Assembly (NCBI GenBank): GCA_945882615.1
Contig: CAMCWK010000009.1
Location: 1-64,000, forward strand
Direction: 5' to 3'
Origin: Rhizobium sp. Q54
GTDB lineage: Bacteria; Pseudomonadota; Alphaproteobacteria; Micropepsales; Micropepsaceae
Length of the DNA: 64,000 bases
In this document: positions 26,709 to 35,138 of the stretch, piece after piece
How the letters are laid out: each line of letters opens with the position of its first letter
How positions within the stretch are numbered: the stretch's first letter is position 1
Notes under the pieces: generated by a model
The model's input: only the letters and a program-made list of their open reading frames with translations
What the model was told of the DNA's origin: nothing
Database searches by the model: none
Program-made: the position numbers and the translations under genes

Positions 26709-27086
26709 TTATTCGGGGCTTTCCAGTTTCAGGGCCGCCAGCGCCAGCGCCGCCCATCCGGCGATCAAGCTCAGGCCCCCAACCGGCGTGATCATCCCCA
26801 AGGATGTTGCCCCGGTGAAGGCCAGCAGATAGAGCGAGCCGGAAAACAGCAGGGTGCCGGTGAGAAAGAGCGCGGCGGCGATATTGGCAAGCCGGGCCGC
26901 CCGGCCGCGTATGGCAAACGCCGCCAGCCCGATGGCAAGGGCGTGATACATCTGATACCGCGCGCCGGTTTCAAACGTCGACAGCATCCGTTCACTCAGC
27001 ACCGGACGCAGGCCATGGGCGGCAAAAGCGCCCATCACCACCGCCAGGCCGCCCATCAGGGCGGCGACCACAAGCCAGTGCTTCAT
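26709..27086 (-). CDS. DUF423 family membrane protein
   Basis: A 125-residue protein with four hydrophobic segments, the standard DUF423 (YgdD-like) length and start MKHWLVVAALMGGLAVVMGAF. The AAHGL and ETGARYQMYHALA stretches are conserved in this family. It is an inner-membrane protein of unknown function. The ATG at 27086 is preferred; an ATG six codons upstream is possible, while the much longer frame is an artefact. It converges on otsA with 4 bases between the stops. Confidence 0.88.
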   Translation of the reverse strand: MKHWLVVAALMGGLAVVMGAFAAHGLRPVLSERMLSTFETGARYQMYHALAIGLAAFAIRGRAARLANIAAALFLTGTLLFSGSLYLLAFTGATSLGMITPVGGLSLIAGWAALALAALKLESPE

Positions 27087-27152
27087 GGCTGGCGTTATAG
27101 ACATACTGGCGCGTCTTTGCGAGTTTGACGCCTGCAATATTGAGTCAAAGTC

Positions 27153-27917
27153 ATGCCGGAATTTGCCACCGCCAGCGACGGCACCATCCTGGCGTTCGAG
27201 CGTCATGGTGAAGGCCCGGCGATTGTGCTGGTGCATGGCTTTGGCTCCAGCCGGTCGCAGAATTGGAAGTCCACAGGTTGGTATCGGGGGCTCGCCGAAG
27301 CGGGTTTTTCGATCATGGCGATGGACTGCCGCGGCCATGGCGACAGCGCAAAGCCTCATGACGAAAGCGCCTACGGCCATGATCGCATGGCCGAAGATGT
27401 GCTCTCGGTGATGGACGCGGCGGATCTGGGGCAGGCCCTGGTCTGCGGCTATTCGATGGGCGGCTTTATCGGCCTGAGGCTGCTGGCAGCGCATCCCGAG
27501 CGCGTGATCAAGCTGGCGCTGGCCGGGGTTGGCGAGAATTACCTGAAGGATGCCATCACCGCGCCTGAGGCCCGCGCGGCACTGGCCGATGCGCTGCTGA
27601 CGCCCGACAAGAACAGCATCACCGATCCCAGGGCCAAGATGTTTCGCACTTTTGCCGATCAGCCCGGCAAGGACCGGTTTGCGCTGGCGGCCTGCATGCG
27701 GGCCATGTCGCCGCGCCTTGCTCCCGCCACACTTGCGGCGCTGACACGGCCGATCCTTGTCGTGTGCGGTGCGCTGGATGACACCGCCGGCCGCCCCGAA
27801 CCCCTGGCGCAGATGTTTGCCGACGGCAAGGCGATGATAATTCCAGGGCGCGATCACATGTCGGCGGTGGGCGATCCACATACGCGCCAGGCCGTGATCG
27901 ACTTTTTCCGCGGCTGA
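27153..27917 (+). CDS. Alpha/beta hydrolase
   Basis: A 254-residue alpha/beta-hydrolase fold protein. VLVHGFGSS is the oxyanion-hole region, GYSMGGFIG holds the nucleophile Ser (~residue 97), Asp is likely in GALDDTAGRPE and His in GRDHMSAVGD near the C-terminus, giving a complete triad. No signal peptide. Esterase, lactonase or carbon-carbon hydrolase activity is possible; the substrate cannot be told. It stands alone between DUF423, which is divergent, and a Crp/Fnr regulator. Confidence 0.88.
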   Translation: MPEFATASDGTILAFERHGEGPAIVLVHGFGSSRSQNWKSTGWYRGLAEAGFSIMAMDCRGHGDSAKPHDESAYGHDRMAEDVLSVMDAADLGQALVCGYSMGGFIGLRLLAAHPERVIKLALAGVGENYLKDAITAPEARAALADALLTPDKNSITDPRAKMFRTFADQPGKDRFALAACMRAMSPRLAPATLAALTRPILVVCGALDDTAGRPEPLAQMFADGKAMIIPGRDHMSAVGDPHTRQAVIDFFRG

Positions 27918-28064
27918 CGCAACCGATCCCTTCGTACATTCGTTTCATTTTGTACGCGCTCGCATGCCTTATTTTTGCGGGCGTGAGGAAAAATTGTCTG
28001 TGTACTGATGAGTATATTGATGGGTGCGATTCATGCGGTGCAATCTTTCAAACTTCGCCCAACA

Positions 28065-28080
28065 AGTACGTTTTCGTACT
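28065..28080. promoter_or_regulatory. Perfect inverted repeat upstream of the Crp/Fnr gene
   Basis: AGTACG-TTTT-CGTACT lies in the 264-base gap before the Crp/Fnr regulator gene, about 100 bases upstream of its start. It could be an operator, perhaps autoregulatory. The rest of the gap is AT-rich with nothing recognised. Confidence 0.35.
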
Positions 28081-28181
28081 GAAAAAGCCGTATGTTTTCC
28101 GCGACATACCGGTATTTTCGCAAGGCCGCCGCACGATTCAGGGGGCGCCGCGGAACGGCTTGAGGGGCCGTTTCGCACATC

Positions 28182-28916
28182 ATGTTTGGGCTGGTTTCAA
28201 TGCTAGAAGCGCATGCACGCGCCGGAATTCGCAACCGGCTTCTGCAAAAGATTTCGCTTGAGGATTGGGACCTGATCGGACCCCATCTTGAAGCCCTGAC
28301 ACTCAAGGAGCGTCAGGTGATCGAGGTACCGGGCAAGCCGATCACCCATGCCTATTTTCTCGACATCGGCGTCGCCTCCGTCGTGGCGGTGGATGCCGAA
28401 GATCATCGCATCGAAGTCGGCGTAATCGGGTATGAGGGCGTTACCGGTGTGCCACTGATCATGGGCGATGCCCGGGCGCAGCATTCCACCTATATGCAGA
28501 TCGGCGGCAGCGGCCATCGCATTCCGCAGGACGTATTTTGTGGGGCCCTTGCCCAAAGCGAAAGCCTGCGCGCCTTGTTCCTGAAATCGGCCCAGGGCTT
28601 CATGATCCAGACCGCGCACACGGCGCTGGCCAATGGCCGGGCCAAACTGGAGCAGCGCCTGGCCCGCTGGCTGCTGATGGCCCATGACCGCACCACCAGC
28701 GATGCGGTGCCGCTGACCCATGAATTCCTGGCGGTGATGCTGGGGGTGCGCCGCGCAGGCGTCACGGTGGCGATCCATGGCTTTGAACGGCGCGGGCTGG
28801 TGACGACCCGTCGCGGCCAGCTCACCATCGTCAATCGCGCGGGTATCGAGCAGGTGGCCGGCAGTTTCTACGGAACCCCAGAAGCCGAATTGAAGCGGCT
28901 GCTCGACGGCAAATAA
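28182..28916 (+). CDS. Crp/Fnr family transcriptional regulator
   Basis: A 244-residue regulator. The N-terminal beta-barrel effector domain carries GKPITHAYFLDIGVASVV and GVIGYEGVTGVPLIMG, and the C-terminal winged helix carries THEFLAVMLGVRRAGVTVAI then FERRGLVTTRRGQLTIVNR. No Cys cluster of the FNR kind is present, and the residues that contact cAMP are not conserved, so the effector is unknown. It resembles the alphaproteobacterial Crp/Fnr subgroup with a YEG-TG loop. Start at 28182 or 28200. Confidence 0.85.
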   Translation: MFGLVSMLEAHARAGIRNRLLQKISLEDWDLIGPHLEALTLKERQVIEVPGKPITHAYFLDIGVASVVAVDAEDHRIEVGVIGYEGVTGVPLIMGDARAQHSTYMQIGGSGHRIPQDVFCGALAQSESLRALFLKSAQGFMIQTAHTALANGRAKLEQRLARWLLMAHDRTTSDAVPLTHEFLAVMLGVRRAGVTVAIHGFERRGLVTTRRGQLTIVNRAGIEQVAGSFYGTPEAELKRLLDGK

Positions 28917-28962
28917 GAATCTTCTCGCATTTTGCGAGGCGCCTGTGTTCTGTGGGCGCCCC

Positions 28963-31446
28963 ATGCTGCCCACCCGCTTTCAGGACTGGTTTACGCTGCG
29001 CGGCTGGCAGCCGCGCGCCCATCAGCTGGCGCTGGTGGATCATGCCGCACGGGGGCACAGTGTGCTCCTGGTGGCGCCGACCGGCGGCGGCAAGACCCTG
29101 GCAGGTTTTCTGCCCAGCCTGATCGATCTGGCGGGCTCTTCTGATTTGACCGCTTCGCGGTCGGGGCCGCCGAAGCGCGCGCGCAAAAGCGCCCTGCACA
29201 CCCTTTATATCTCGCCGCTCAAGGCGCTGGCAGTGGACGTGGCGCGCAATCTCGACGCGCCGATCGCCGAGATGGCGCTGCCGGTGACGGTGGAAACCCG
29301 CACCGGCGACACGCCCACCGCCCGCCGCCAGCGCCAGCGCCACGCCCCGCCCGACATCATGCTGACCACGCCCGAACAGCTGGGCCTGCTGCTGGCGCAT
29401 CCCCGGGCGCCGCAGATGTTCGAAACTTTAAAGACTGTGGTGCTGGACGAATTGCATGCCCTGTACAACTCCAAGCGCGGCGATCTTCTGGCGCTGGGGC
29501 TGGCGCGGCTGTCCACCTTGGCGCCCGCGCATCGCCGGGTCGGACTGTCCGCCACCGTGAAGGACCCCGTGCCGCTGCAACGCTTTTTGCTGCCACAGCC
29601 TCTCGATGGCGAAGCATTGTCCGAGCTGGTGATCGCCCAGGGCGGCGCCCGGCCACAAATCGAGATCAGCGCTTCGGATTCCTATGTCCCCTGGGCCGGA
29701 CATCTGGCGCGTCACGCCATGCTGGACGTGATGGCCGCGATCCACACCGCCAAGACCGCGCTGGTCTTTGTCAACACCCGCAGCCAGGCCGAACGCACCT
29801 TCCAGGAATTGTGGGCGATCAACGATTCCAACCTTGCCATCGCCCTGCATCACGGCAGCCTGGCGCCGGAACAGCGGCGCAAGGTGGAAGCGGCGATGGC
29901 CAAGGGGGCCTTGCGCGCCGTGGTCTGCACCTCGACCCTCGATCTTGGCATCGACTGGGGGGCGGTCGACAAAGTGATCTGCATCGGCGCGCCCAAGGGC
30001 GCCGCCAGGCTGGTGCAGCGCATCGGCCGCGCCAATCACCGGCTGGACGAGCCCAGCGCCGCCCTGTTGGTGCCCGCCAACCGCTTCGAGGTTCTGGAAT
30101 GCAATGCCGCGCGTGATGCCGTCCTGGCGGGCGAACTGGATGGCGAGCGGCTGAAGGCCGGCGGCCTGGACGTGCTGGCGCAGCATGTGCTGGGCACCGC
30201 CTGCGCCGCGCCTTTCGATGCCGATGCCCTGTTCGCGGAAGTGCGCGGCGCATCGCCTTATGCCGCCCTGACGCGCAAGGATTTCGACGCGGTGGTGGAG
30301 TTCGTCGCCACTGGGGGGTATGCGCTGCGCTCCTATGACCGTTACGCGCGGCTGCGCAAAACCCCGGACGGGAAATTCCGCCTTGCCCATCCCAGGCTGG
30401 CGCAGGAATACCGCCTCAATGCCGGGGTGATCGTGGAAGACCCGATGGTGGAGGTGCGGCTGCAATCGCGTGGGCGTCCGGCGGGTGCGGGCGGCCGCAA
30501 GCTGGGCGAATTGGAGGAATATTTCATCGAGCAGCTTTCGCCCGGCGATACCTTTGTCTTTGCCGGCACGGTGCTGCGCTTTGAGGGCCTGCGCGAGAAT
30601 GGCGCCTTCGTCACCCGTTCCAGCGACACCGAAGCGGAAATTCCCAGCTACAATGGCGGCAAGTTTCCGCTCTCCACCTTCCTGGCGCAGCGGGTGCGCG
30701 AGATGGTGAGCAACCCGGAGAGCTGGGCGCACCTGCCCGAACCGGTGCAGGAATGGCTGAAGATCCAGGAATGGCGCAGCGTGCTGCCCAAGCCCGGCCA
30801 GTTGCTGGTGGAAACCTTCCCCCGCGCCAAGCGCCACTATCTGGTCTGCTATCCGTTCGAAGGACGTCTGGCGCACCAGACCCTGGGCATGTTGCTGACG
30901 CGCCGGCTGGAGCGGGCAGGGCTGCACCCCTTGGGCTTTGTCGCCAATGAGTATGCCCTTGCGGTGTGGGCGGCCAAGGACATGAGCGCCGCCGATATGG
31001 ATGCGCTGTTCGACGAGGACATGCTGGGTGACGATCTGGATGCCTGGCTGGCGGATTCCAACATGTACAAGCGCACCTTTCGCAACTGCGCCATCATCGC
31101 GGGCCTGATCCAGCGCCGCTTTCCCGGCAAGGAGAAAAGCGGAAGACAGGTGACATTTTCGTCAGACCTTATTTACGACGTGCTGAGGGAACATGAGCCC
31201 GACCATGTGTTGCTGCGCGCGACCTATGCCGATGCGGGGACCGGCCTGTTGGACATCGCCCGGCTGGGCGACATGCTGACCCGCGTGAAGCGGCGGATCG
31301 TGACCCGCAGGCTGGACCGGGTGTCGCCCCTGGCGGTGCCGGCGCTGCTGGAAATCGACGTTCACATGGTTGCGGGCGAGGCGGACGAAGCTATTCTGCG
31401 CGAAAATGAAGACGCCCTGATACGGGATGCGATGCGTGTTGACTGA
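28963..31446 (+). CDS. Ligase-associated DEXH-box DNA helicase (Lhr-like)
   Basis: An 827-residue superfamily 2 helicase. Walker A is APTGGGKTLAG (~residues 37-47), the Walker B/DEXH box is LDELHALYNSKRGD, motif III is LSATV, motif V/VI lies in STLDLGIDWGAVD and QRIGRANHRL, and a long C-terminal Lhr-type region follows. It belongs to the ligase-associated DNA damage response family, which normally travels with an ATP-dependent DNA ligase, an exonuclease and PdeM; here only PdeM follows. The ATG at 28963 is preferred; a GTG at 28945 is also in frame. Its end overlaps pdeM. Confidence 0.92.
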   Translation: MLPTRFQDWFTLRGWQPRAHQLALVDHAARGHSVLLVAPTGGGKTLAGFLPSLIDLAGSSDLTASRSGPPKRARKSALHTLYISPLKALAVDVARNLDAPIAEMALPVTVETRTGDTPTARRQRQRHAPPDIMLTTPEQLGLLLAHPRAPQMFETLKTVVLDELHALYNSKRGDLLALGLARLSTLAPAHRRVGLSATVKDPVPLQRFLLPQPLDGEALSELVIAQGGARPQIEISASDSYVPWAGHLARHAMLDVMAAIHTAKTALVFVNTRSQAERTFQELWAINDSNLAIALHHGSLAPEQRRKVEAAMAKGALRAVVCTSTLDLGIDWGAVDKVICIGAPKGAARLVQRIGRANHRLDEPSAALLVPANRFEVLECNAARDAVLAGELDGERLKAGGLDVLAQHVLGTACAAPFDADALFAEVRGASPYAALTRKDFDAVVEFVATGGYALRSYDRYARLRKTPDGKFRLAHPRLAQEYRLNAGVIVEDPMVEVRLQSRGRPAGAGGRKLGELEEYFIEQLSPGDTFVFAGTVLRFEGLRENGAFVTRSSDTEAEIPSYNGGKFPLSTFLAQRVREMVSNPESWAHLPEPVQEWLKIQEWRSVLPKPGQLLVETFPRAKRHYLVCYPFEGRLAHQTLGMLLTRRLERAGLHPLGFVANEYALAVWAAKDMSAADMDALFDEDMLGDDLDAWLADSNMYKRTFRNCAIIAGLIQRRFPGKEKSGRQVTFSSDLIYDVLREHEPDHVLLRATYADAGTGLLDIARLGDMLTRVKRRIVTRRLDRVSPLAVPALLEIDVHMVAGEADEAILRENEDALIRDAMRVD

Positions 31447-32128
31447 TTCGGCTTCGGGCGACCTTCTGATCGACGTGAATGGCGAGACGCTGCTGCTGGA
31501 CGCTTGCGGCGCAGCCTATTCCAGCGCCCATGACACGCTGATCTTCTCGGACCTGCATTTCGAGAAGGGCAGTTCCTATGCGAGGCGCCGCCAGTTCCTG
31601 CCGCCCTATGACACCACCAGCACGCTGCTGCGCATGACGCGCGCCATCGCCCGCCACAAGCCGGCGCGGGTGATCGCGCTGGGCGATTCCTTTCACGATG
31701 CGGGGGCTGGCGACCGGCTGGGGCCCGAAGAGCGCGGCATGCTGGAAGCACTGGGTGCGGCGGCGCGCTTTGTCTGGATCACGGGCAACCACGATCCCCA
31801 TCCCCCAGCCTGGCTGGCGGGCGAGATCGCCGAGACCTTTCGCATGGGCGGGCTGACCCTCCGCCACGAACCGCTCGCCAACTTCGAGCCTGGCGAGGTG
31901 GCGGGACACCTGCATCCTTGCGCCAGCGTCGCCAAATGGGGCCGCAGCGTCCGGCGCCGATGCTTTGTCAGCGACGGCCTGAGGCTGATCCTGCCGTCCT
32001 TCGGGGCTTATACCGGGGGGCTGGATGTGGGCGATGCCGCCATTGCCGGACTGTTTGCCGGCCCGTTCCACGCCTACATGCTGGGACACGCCCGCGTCTA
32101 TGCGATACCGCGGCGCGCGGTTGTTTGA
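31427..32128 (+). CDS. pdeM: Ligase-associated endonuclease PdeM
   Basis: A 233-residue calcineurin-like metallophosphoesterase of the ligase-associated DNA repair set. Metal-binding motifs appear in order: SDLHFEKG, GDSFHD, GNHDPHPP and GHLHP. The family is known as PdeM or ligase-associated DNA damage response endonuclease. The start lies inside the helicase gene (20-base overlap); GTG 31436 or TTG 31439 are alternatives. The ligase and exonuclease partners are not in this window. Confidence 0.9.
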   Translation: MRCVLTDSASGDLLIDVNGETLLLDACGAAYSSAHDTLIFSDLHFEKGSSYARRRQFLPPYDTTSTLLRMTRAIARHKPARVIALGDSFHDAGAGDRLGPEERGMLEALGAAARFVWITGNHDPHPPAWLAGEIAETFRMGGLTLRHEPLANFEPGEVAGHLHPCASVAKWGRSVRRRCFVSDGLRLILPSFGAYTGGLDVGDAAIAGLFAGPFHAYMLGHARVYAIPRRAVV

Positions 32129-32264
32129 TTCGGCCGCTTGGCGTCAGGATGTGCATCGCTCCACACCTCGCCCGTCGCCAGGGCTTAATCGTTTAAATCT
32201 ATCTGGTTGCGTGTTGCCGGATCGAGATGTGGATTATTTTCCGGCGCTGTGATATTCATTTCAT

Positions 32265-33266
32265 ATGCATCCGAATACGCGGACGGCCTTGCGAGTTGCA
32301 GTCGTCCCGTTTGAGAACCCCAGCCTCGCGCTCGGCGTTCTGCAACTCGGCACGTCCATAGGACTTTATCTGGCAACCATCGCAGCGATGTATTGGTCGC
32401 TTCAGGTTTCCTATTGGCTGACACTTGCCCTTGCCTTTCCCGCCAGCGGCTTTCTTGTGCGAACTTTCATCGTACAACATGACTGCGGGCATGGCTCGTT
32501 CCTGAGATCGCCGCTGGCCAATAACGTCATTGGCGCAGTGTGTGGTGTCCTGACCCTTGCACCCTATTGGAGCTGGCGGCGTCAGCACGCGCAGCACCAT
32601 GCCAACTGGAACAATCTTGATCGTCGCGAGTCGGGCGCTGACATCTATTCCACCTGTCTCACCGTGAAGGAGTATCGCGCCTATACGCCGTGGCAGCGCC
32701 TGCTTTATCGGCTGCCGCGACACCCGGCGCTCGCGCACATTGTATTCCCGCCACTGATATTCGCGCTTCTGTACCGTTTCCCCTTTGATATGCCGAGCAG
32801 TTGGACGGCCGAGCGGCGCTCCGTCGTCATGACCAATATCGCCATCCTTTTCTGGGTGGTTGGGCTTGGTCTGTTGTTGGGCTTCACCTCGGTATTGCTT
32901 GTGCATTTACCGGTCATCGCGATCACGACGATCTGCGGCGTTTGGCTATTCTCGGTGCAGCACCGTTTCGACACGGCGCGCTGGCTGCGCCAGGGAGACT
33001 GGAGCTTTCACGAAGCGTCCCTGCGGGGCACTTCATATCTGAGACTGCCCAGGGTGCTGCAATGGCTTACCGGCAATATCGGCTTCCATCATATTCATCA
33101 TCTGGCGCCACGAGTTCCGAACTACCGCCTGGAGGCGTGCTACGCCAGCGATTCTCTTTTACAGGTGGGAAACCCGCAGTCGCTGAGAAGCGGCTTGGGT
33201 GCGACACGCCTCACCCTTTGGGATGAAGAACGCCAACAGCTGGTGCCCTTCAAGGCCGCGCAATAG
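32265..33266 (+). CDS. Membrane fatty acid desaturase
   Basis: A 333-residue di-iron membrane desaturase. All three His boxes are present: HDCGHGS (~residue 71), HAQHHANWN (~residue 108) and HHIHH (~residue 275). Four or more hydrophobic segments surround them. It resembles the DesA/delta-12-type acyl-lipid or acyl-CoA desaturases. It introduces a cis double bond in membrane fatty acids using electrons from a ferredoxin or similar donor. The gene stands alone; GC content is slightly lower than its neighbours. Regioselectivity is not deducible. Confidence 0.9.
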   Translation: MHPNTRTALRVAVVPFENPSLALGVLQLGTSIGLYLATIAAMYWSLQVSYWLTLALAFPASGFLVRTFIVQHDCGHGSFLRSPLANNVIGAVCGVLTLAPYWSWRRQHAQHHANWNNLDRRESGADIYSTCLTVKEYRAYTPWQRLLYRLPRHPALAHIVFPPLIFALLYRFPFDMPSSWTAERRSVVMTNIAILFWVVGLGLLLGFTSVLLVHLPVIAITTICGVWLFSVQHRFDTARWLRQGDWSFHEASLRGTSYLRLPRVLQWLTGNIGFHHIHHLAPRVPNYRLEACYASDSLLQVGNPQSLRSGLGATRLTLWDEERQQLVPFKAAQ

Positions 33267-33350
33267 CTATTCTAAATCTTGCGGAAGCCGTGGCTGTTGC
33301 GGATGCAGTGACACGCAAAACCCCTCGGCAGCACGCTGAGGCCGCCGGGA

Positions 33351-34112
33351 TCACGCCGGCCGTCTGAACAGTACCGACGATATCCAGCCCAGCAGCATTG
33401 CCATGAAAACGCAGATCAGGCCGTAGGCCAGCGGGGCGTTGTTCGCCAGATTGAACAGCCGCCGCTCGATCCCGGTCTGGTCGATGAAGAGCGGCGTGGA
33501 CTGGGCGCTCACCACCTCGCCATCGCGGAACAGATAGACTTCCACATTATACTGTCCGCGCGCCACGGCGGCGGGCACCGGCACACGGGTGCGAAACAGC
33601 GTCTCGCTGAGGAAATCGATGGTGCCGGGTGCTTCCTTGTACAGCCCGTCCTCTTGCAGGTGCCGCAAGGCTGCCTCGCGGAAAGGGCGGGCATCGTGAT
33701 GACTGCCGACGGCGCCAGGCTGGAGATGCTCGATGCCCACGCCATGGCGGGTCAGGACCCGGGGCGGGGCGATGCGGTCCACCGGTTCGGTGCTGGCGAG
33801 ATAATAGTAGCTGGGCATGCCATCGAACTTGGCGGAATCCCGGTTGACCCAGATGCCCGCGACGCGGTCACGGCGGCGCACGGTCAGGAGCGTGTTCGGA
33901 CCGCGCACCACCACCGCGATGGCGCGTCCCTCGGCTTTCTCGGCCCGCTCGATGGCGCCGAACACCACGATGTCGGTGCCGGTATAATTGGAGGTGATCT
34001 CGATGATGTCCTGGCTGATGCCGGACACCAGGTCTTCGGCCCGGGCGGCGCCGGCCATTCCCGTCACACCGAGTCCCATTGACACCAGCAAACCGAAAAG
34101 GGCGCGCTTCAT
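33351..34112 (-). CDS. TIGR02186 family exported transmembrane protein
   Basis: A 253-residue protein with a Sec signal peptide ending AARAED and one C-terminal transmembrane helix (~residues 225-247, followed by RRPA). The periplasmic part begins DLVSGISQDIIEITSNYTGTDIVVFGAIE in two blocks, the hallmark of the TIGR02186 family. Members nearly always follow a TauE/SafE exporter gene, as here, with the start overlapping the exporter stop (ATGA). A periplasmic accessory role for the exporter is inferred. Confidence 0.85.
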   Translation of the reverse strand: MKRALFGLLVSMGLGVTGMAGAARAEDLVSGISQDIIEITSNYTGTDIVVFGAIERAEKAEGRAIAVVVRGPNTLLTVRRRDRVAGIWVNRDSAKFDGMPSYYYLASTEPVDRIAPPRVLTRHGVGIEHLQPGAVGSHHDARPFREAALRHLQEDGLYKEAPGTIDFLSETLFRTRVPVPAAVARGQYNVEVYLFRDGEVVSAQSTPLFIDQTGIERRLFNLANNAPLAYGLICVFMAMLLGWISSVLFRRPA

Positions 34113-35026
34113 GGCGCCCCCAGGGTCAGGCTGTAGACGTCACGCGGATTGGCGACCAGCCCCCACAGAAGTCCCAGGCACACGCTCAGCACCACCACCG
34201 CCAGCAGCAGGCGCAGCTGTTCGCCGCGCAACTTGGAACCGGCCCGCACGCCCAATTGCGCCCCCACCACGCCGCCAATCACCAGCAGCAGCGCCAGCAC
34301 AATGTCGACCGAATGGTTGCTGGTGGCCTGCAGCACGGTGGTGACGGCGGTCAGCGCGATGATCTGGACCAGCGAGGTGCCCATCACCACATTGGTGGGC
34401 ATGCGCAGCAGATAGATCATCGCCGGCACGATAATGAAGCCGCCGCCGATGCCCATGATGGCGCCCAGCGCGCCCACGAAGAAGCCCAGCGCGATCGGCG
34501 GGATGACGCTGATATAGAGACGCGACTGGCGGAACCGCATCTTCAGCGGCAGCCGGTGAATCCAGACATGATTGACGGGGCGGGAGGAGGGCGCCACGCC
34601 GCTGCGATAGGCTTTGAGCGTCGTCAGGCTCTCGCGCAGCATGATGGTGCCGATGCTGCCCAGCATGATCACATAGGTCAGCGACACGATCAGGTCCATC
34701 TGGCCCTGGCGGCGCATCAGCGCGAACAGCCACACGCCCAGCACCGTGCCGACCAGGCCGCCCGCCACCATGACGCCCGCCATGGTGAAATCGATCGCCC
34801 CCTTTCGCCATTGCGCCAGCGCCCCCGACATGGACGAGGCGGTGACATGGCTGAGGGTGGTGGCGACCGCCACGGTGGAGGGAATGCCGGAAAAGACCAG
34901 CAGCGGCGTCATCAGGAAGCCGCCGCCCACGCCGAACATGCCGGACAGGAAGCCCACGCCCAGTCCCAGCCCGATCATCACGAGCCAGTAGACGGACATC
35001 TCGGCGACAGGAAGGTAGATTTCCAT
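34109..35026 (-). CDS. TauE/SafE family sulfite/organosulfonate exporter
   Basis: A 305-residue inner-membrane protein with about eight hydrophobic segments in two repeats, each starting with a Gly-rich motif: GVGFLSGMFGVGGGFLMTP and GALGAIMGIGGGFIIVPAM. This is the TauE/SafE/YfcA signature. Export of sulfite, sulfoacetate or another small anion is the family role; the actual substrate is not evident. It is the first gene of a pair with TIGR02186. Confidence 0.9.
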   Translation of the reverse strand: MEIYLPVAEMSVYWLVMIGLGLGVGFLSGMFGVGGGFLMTPLLVFSGIPSTVAVATTLSHVTASSMSGALAQWRKGAIDFTMAGVMVAGGLVGTVLGVWLFALMRRQGQMDLIVSLTYVIMLGSIGTIMLRESLTTLKAYRSGVAPSSRPVNHVWIHRLPLKMRFRQSRLYISVIPPIALGFFVGALGAIMGIGGGFIIVPAMIYLLRMPTNVVMGTSLVQIIALTAVTTVLQATSNHSVDIVLALLLVIGGVVGAQLGVRAGSKLRGEQLRLLLAVVVLSVCLGLLWGLVANPRDVYSLTLGAP

Positions 35027-35138
35027 CTAACGCTTGTCTTGGGCTTGCGGAGGCGTGGCGGGGCGTTCAGGGGACTATAAGCCCACATCACGCGCTGCCG
35101 CTACGCTGTCGCCACGGAGCTAAAACACTGCTTGCGTG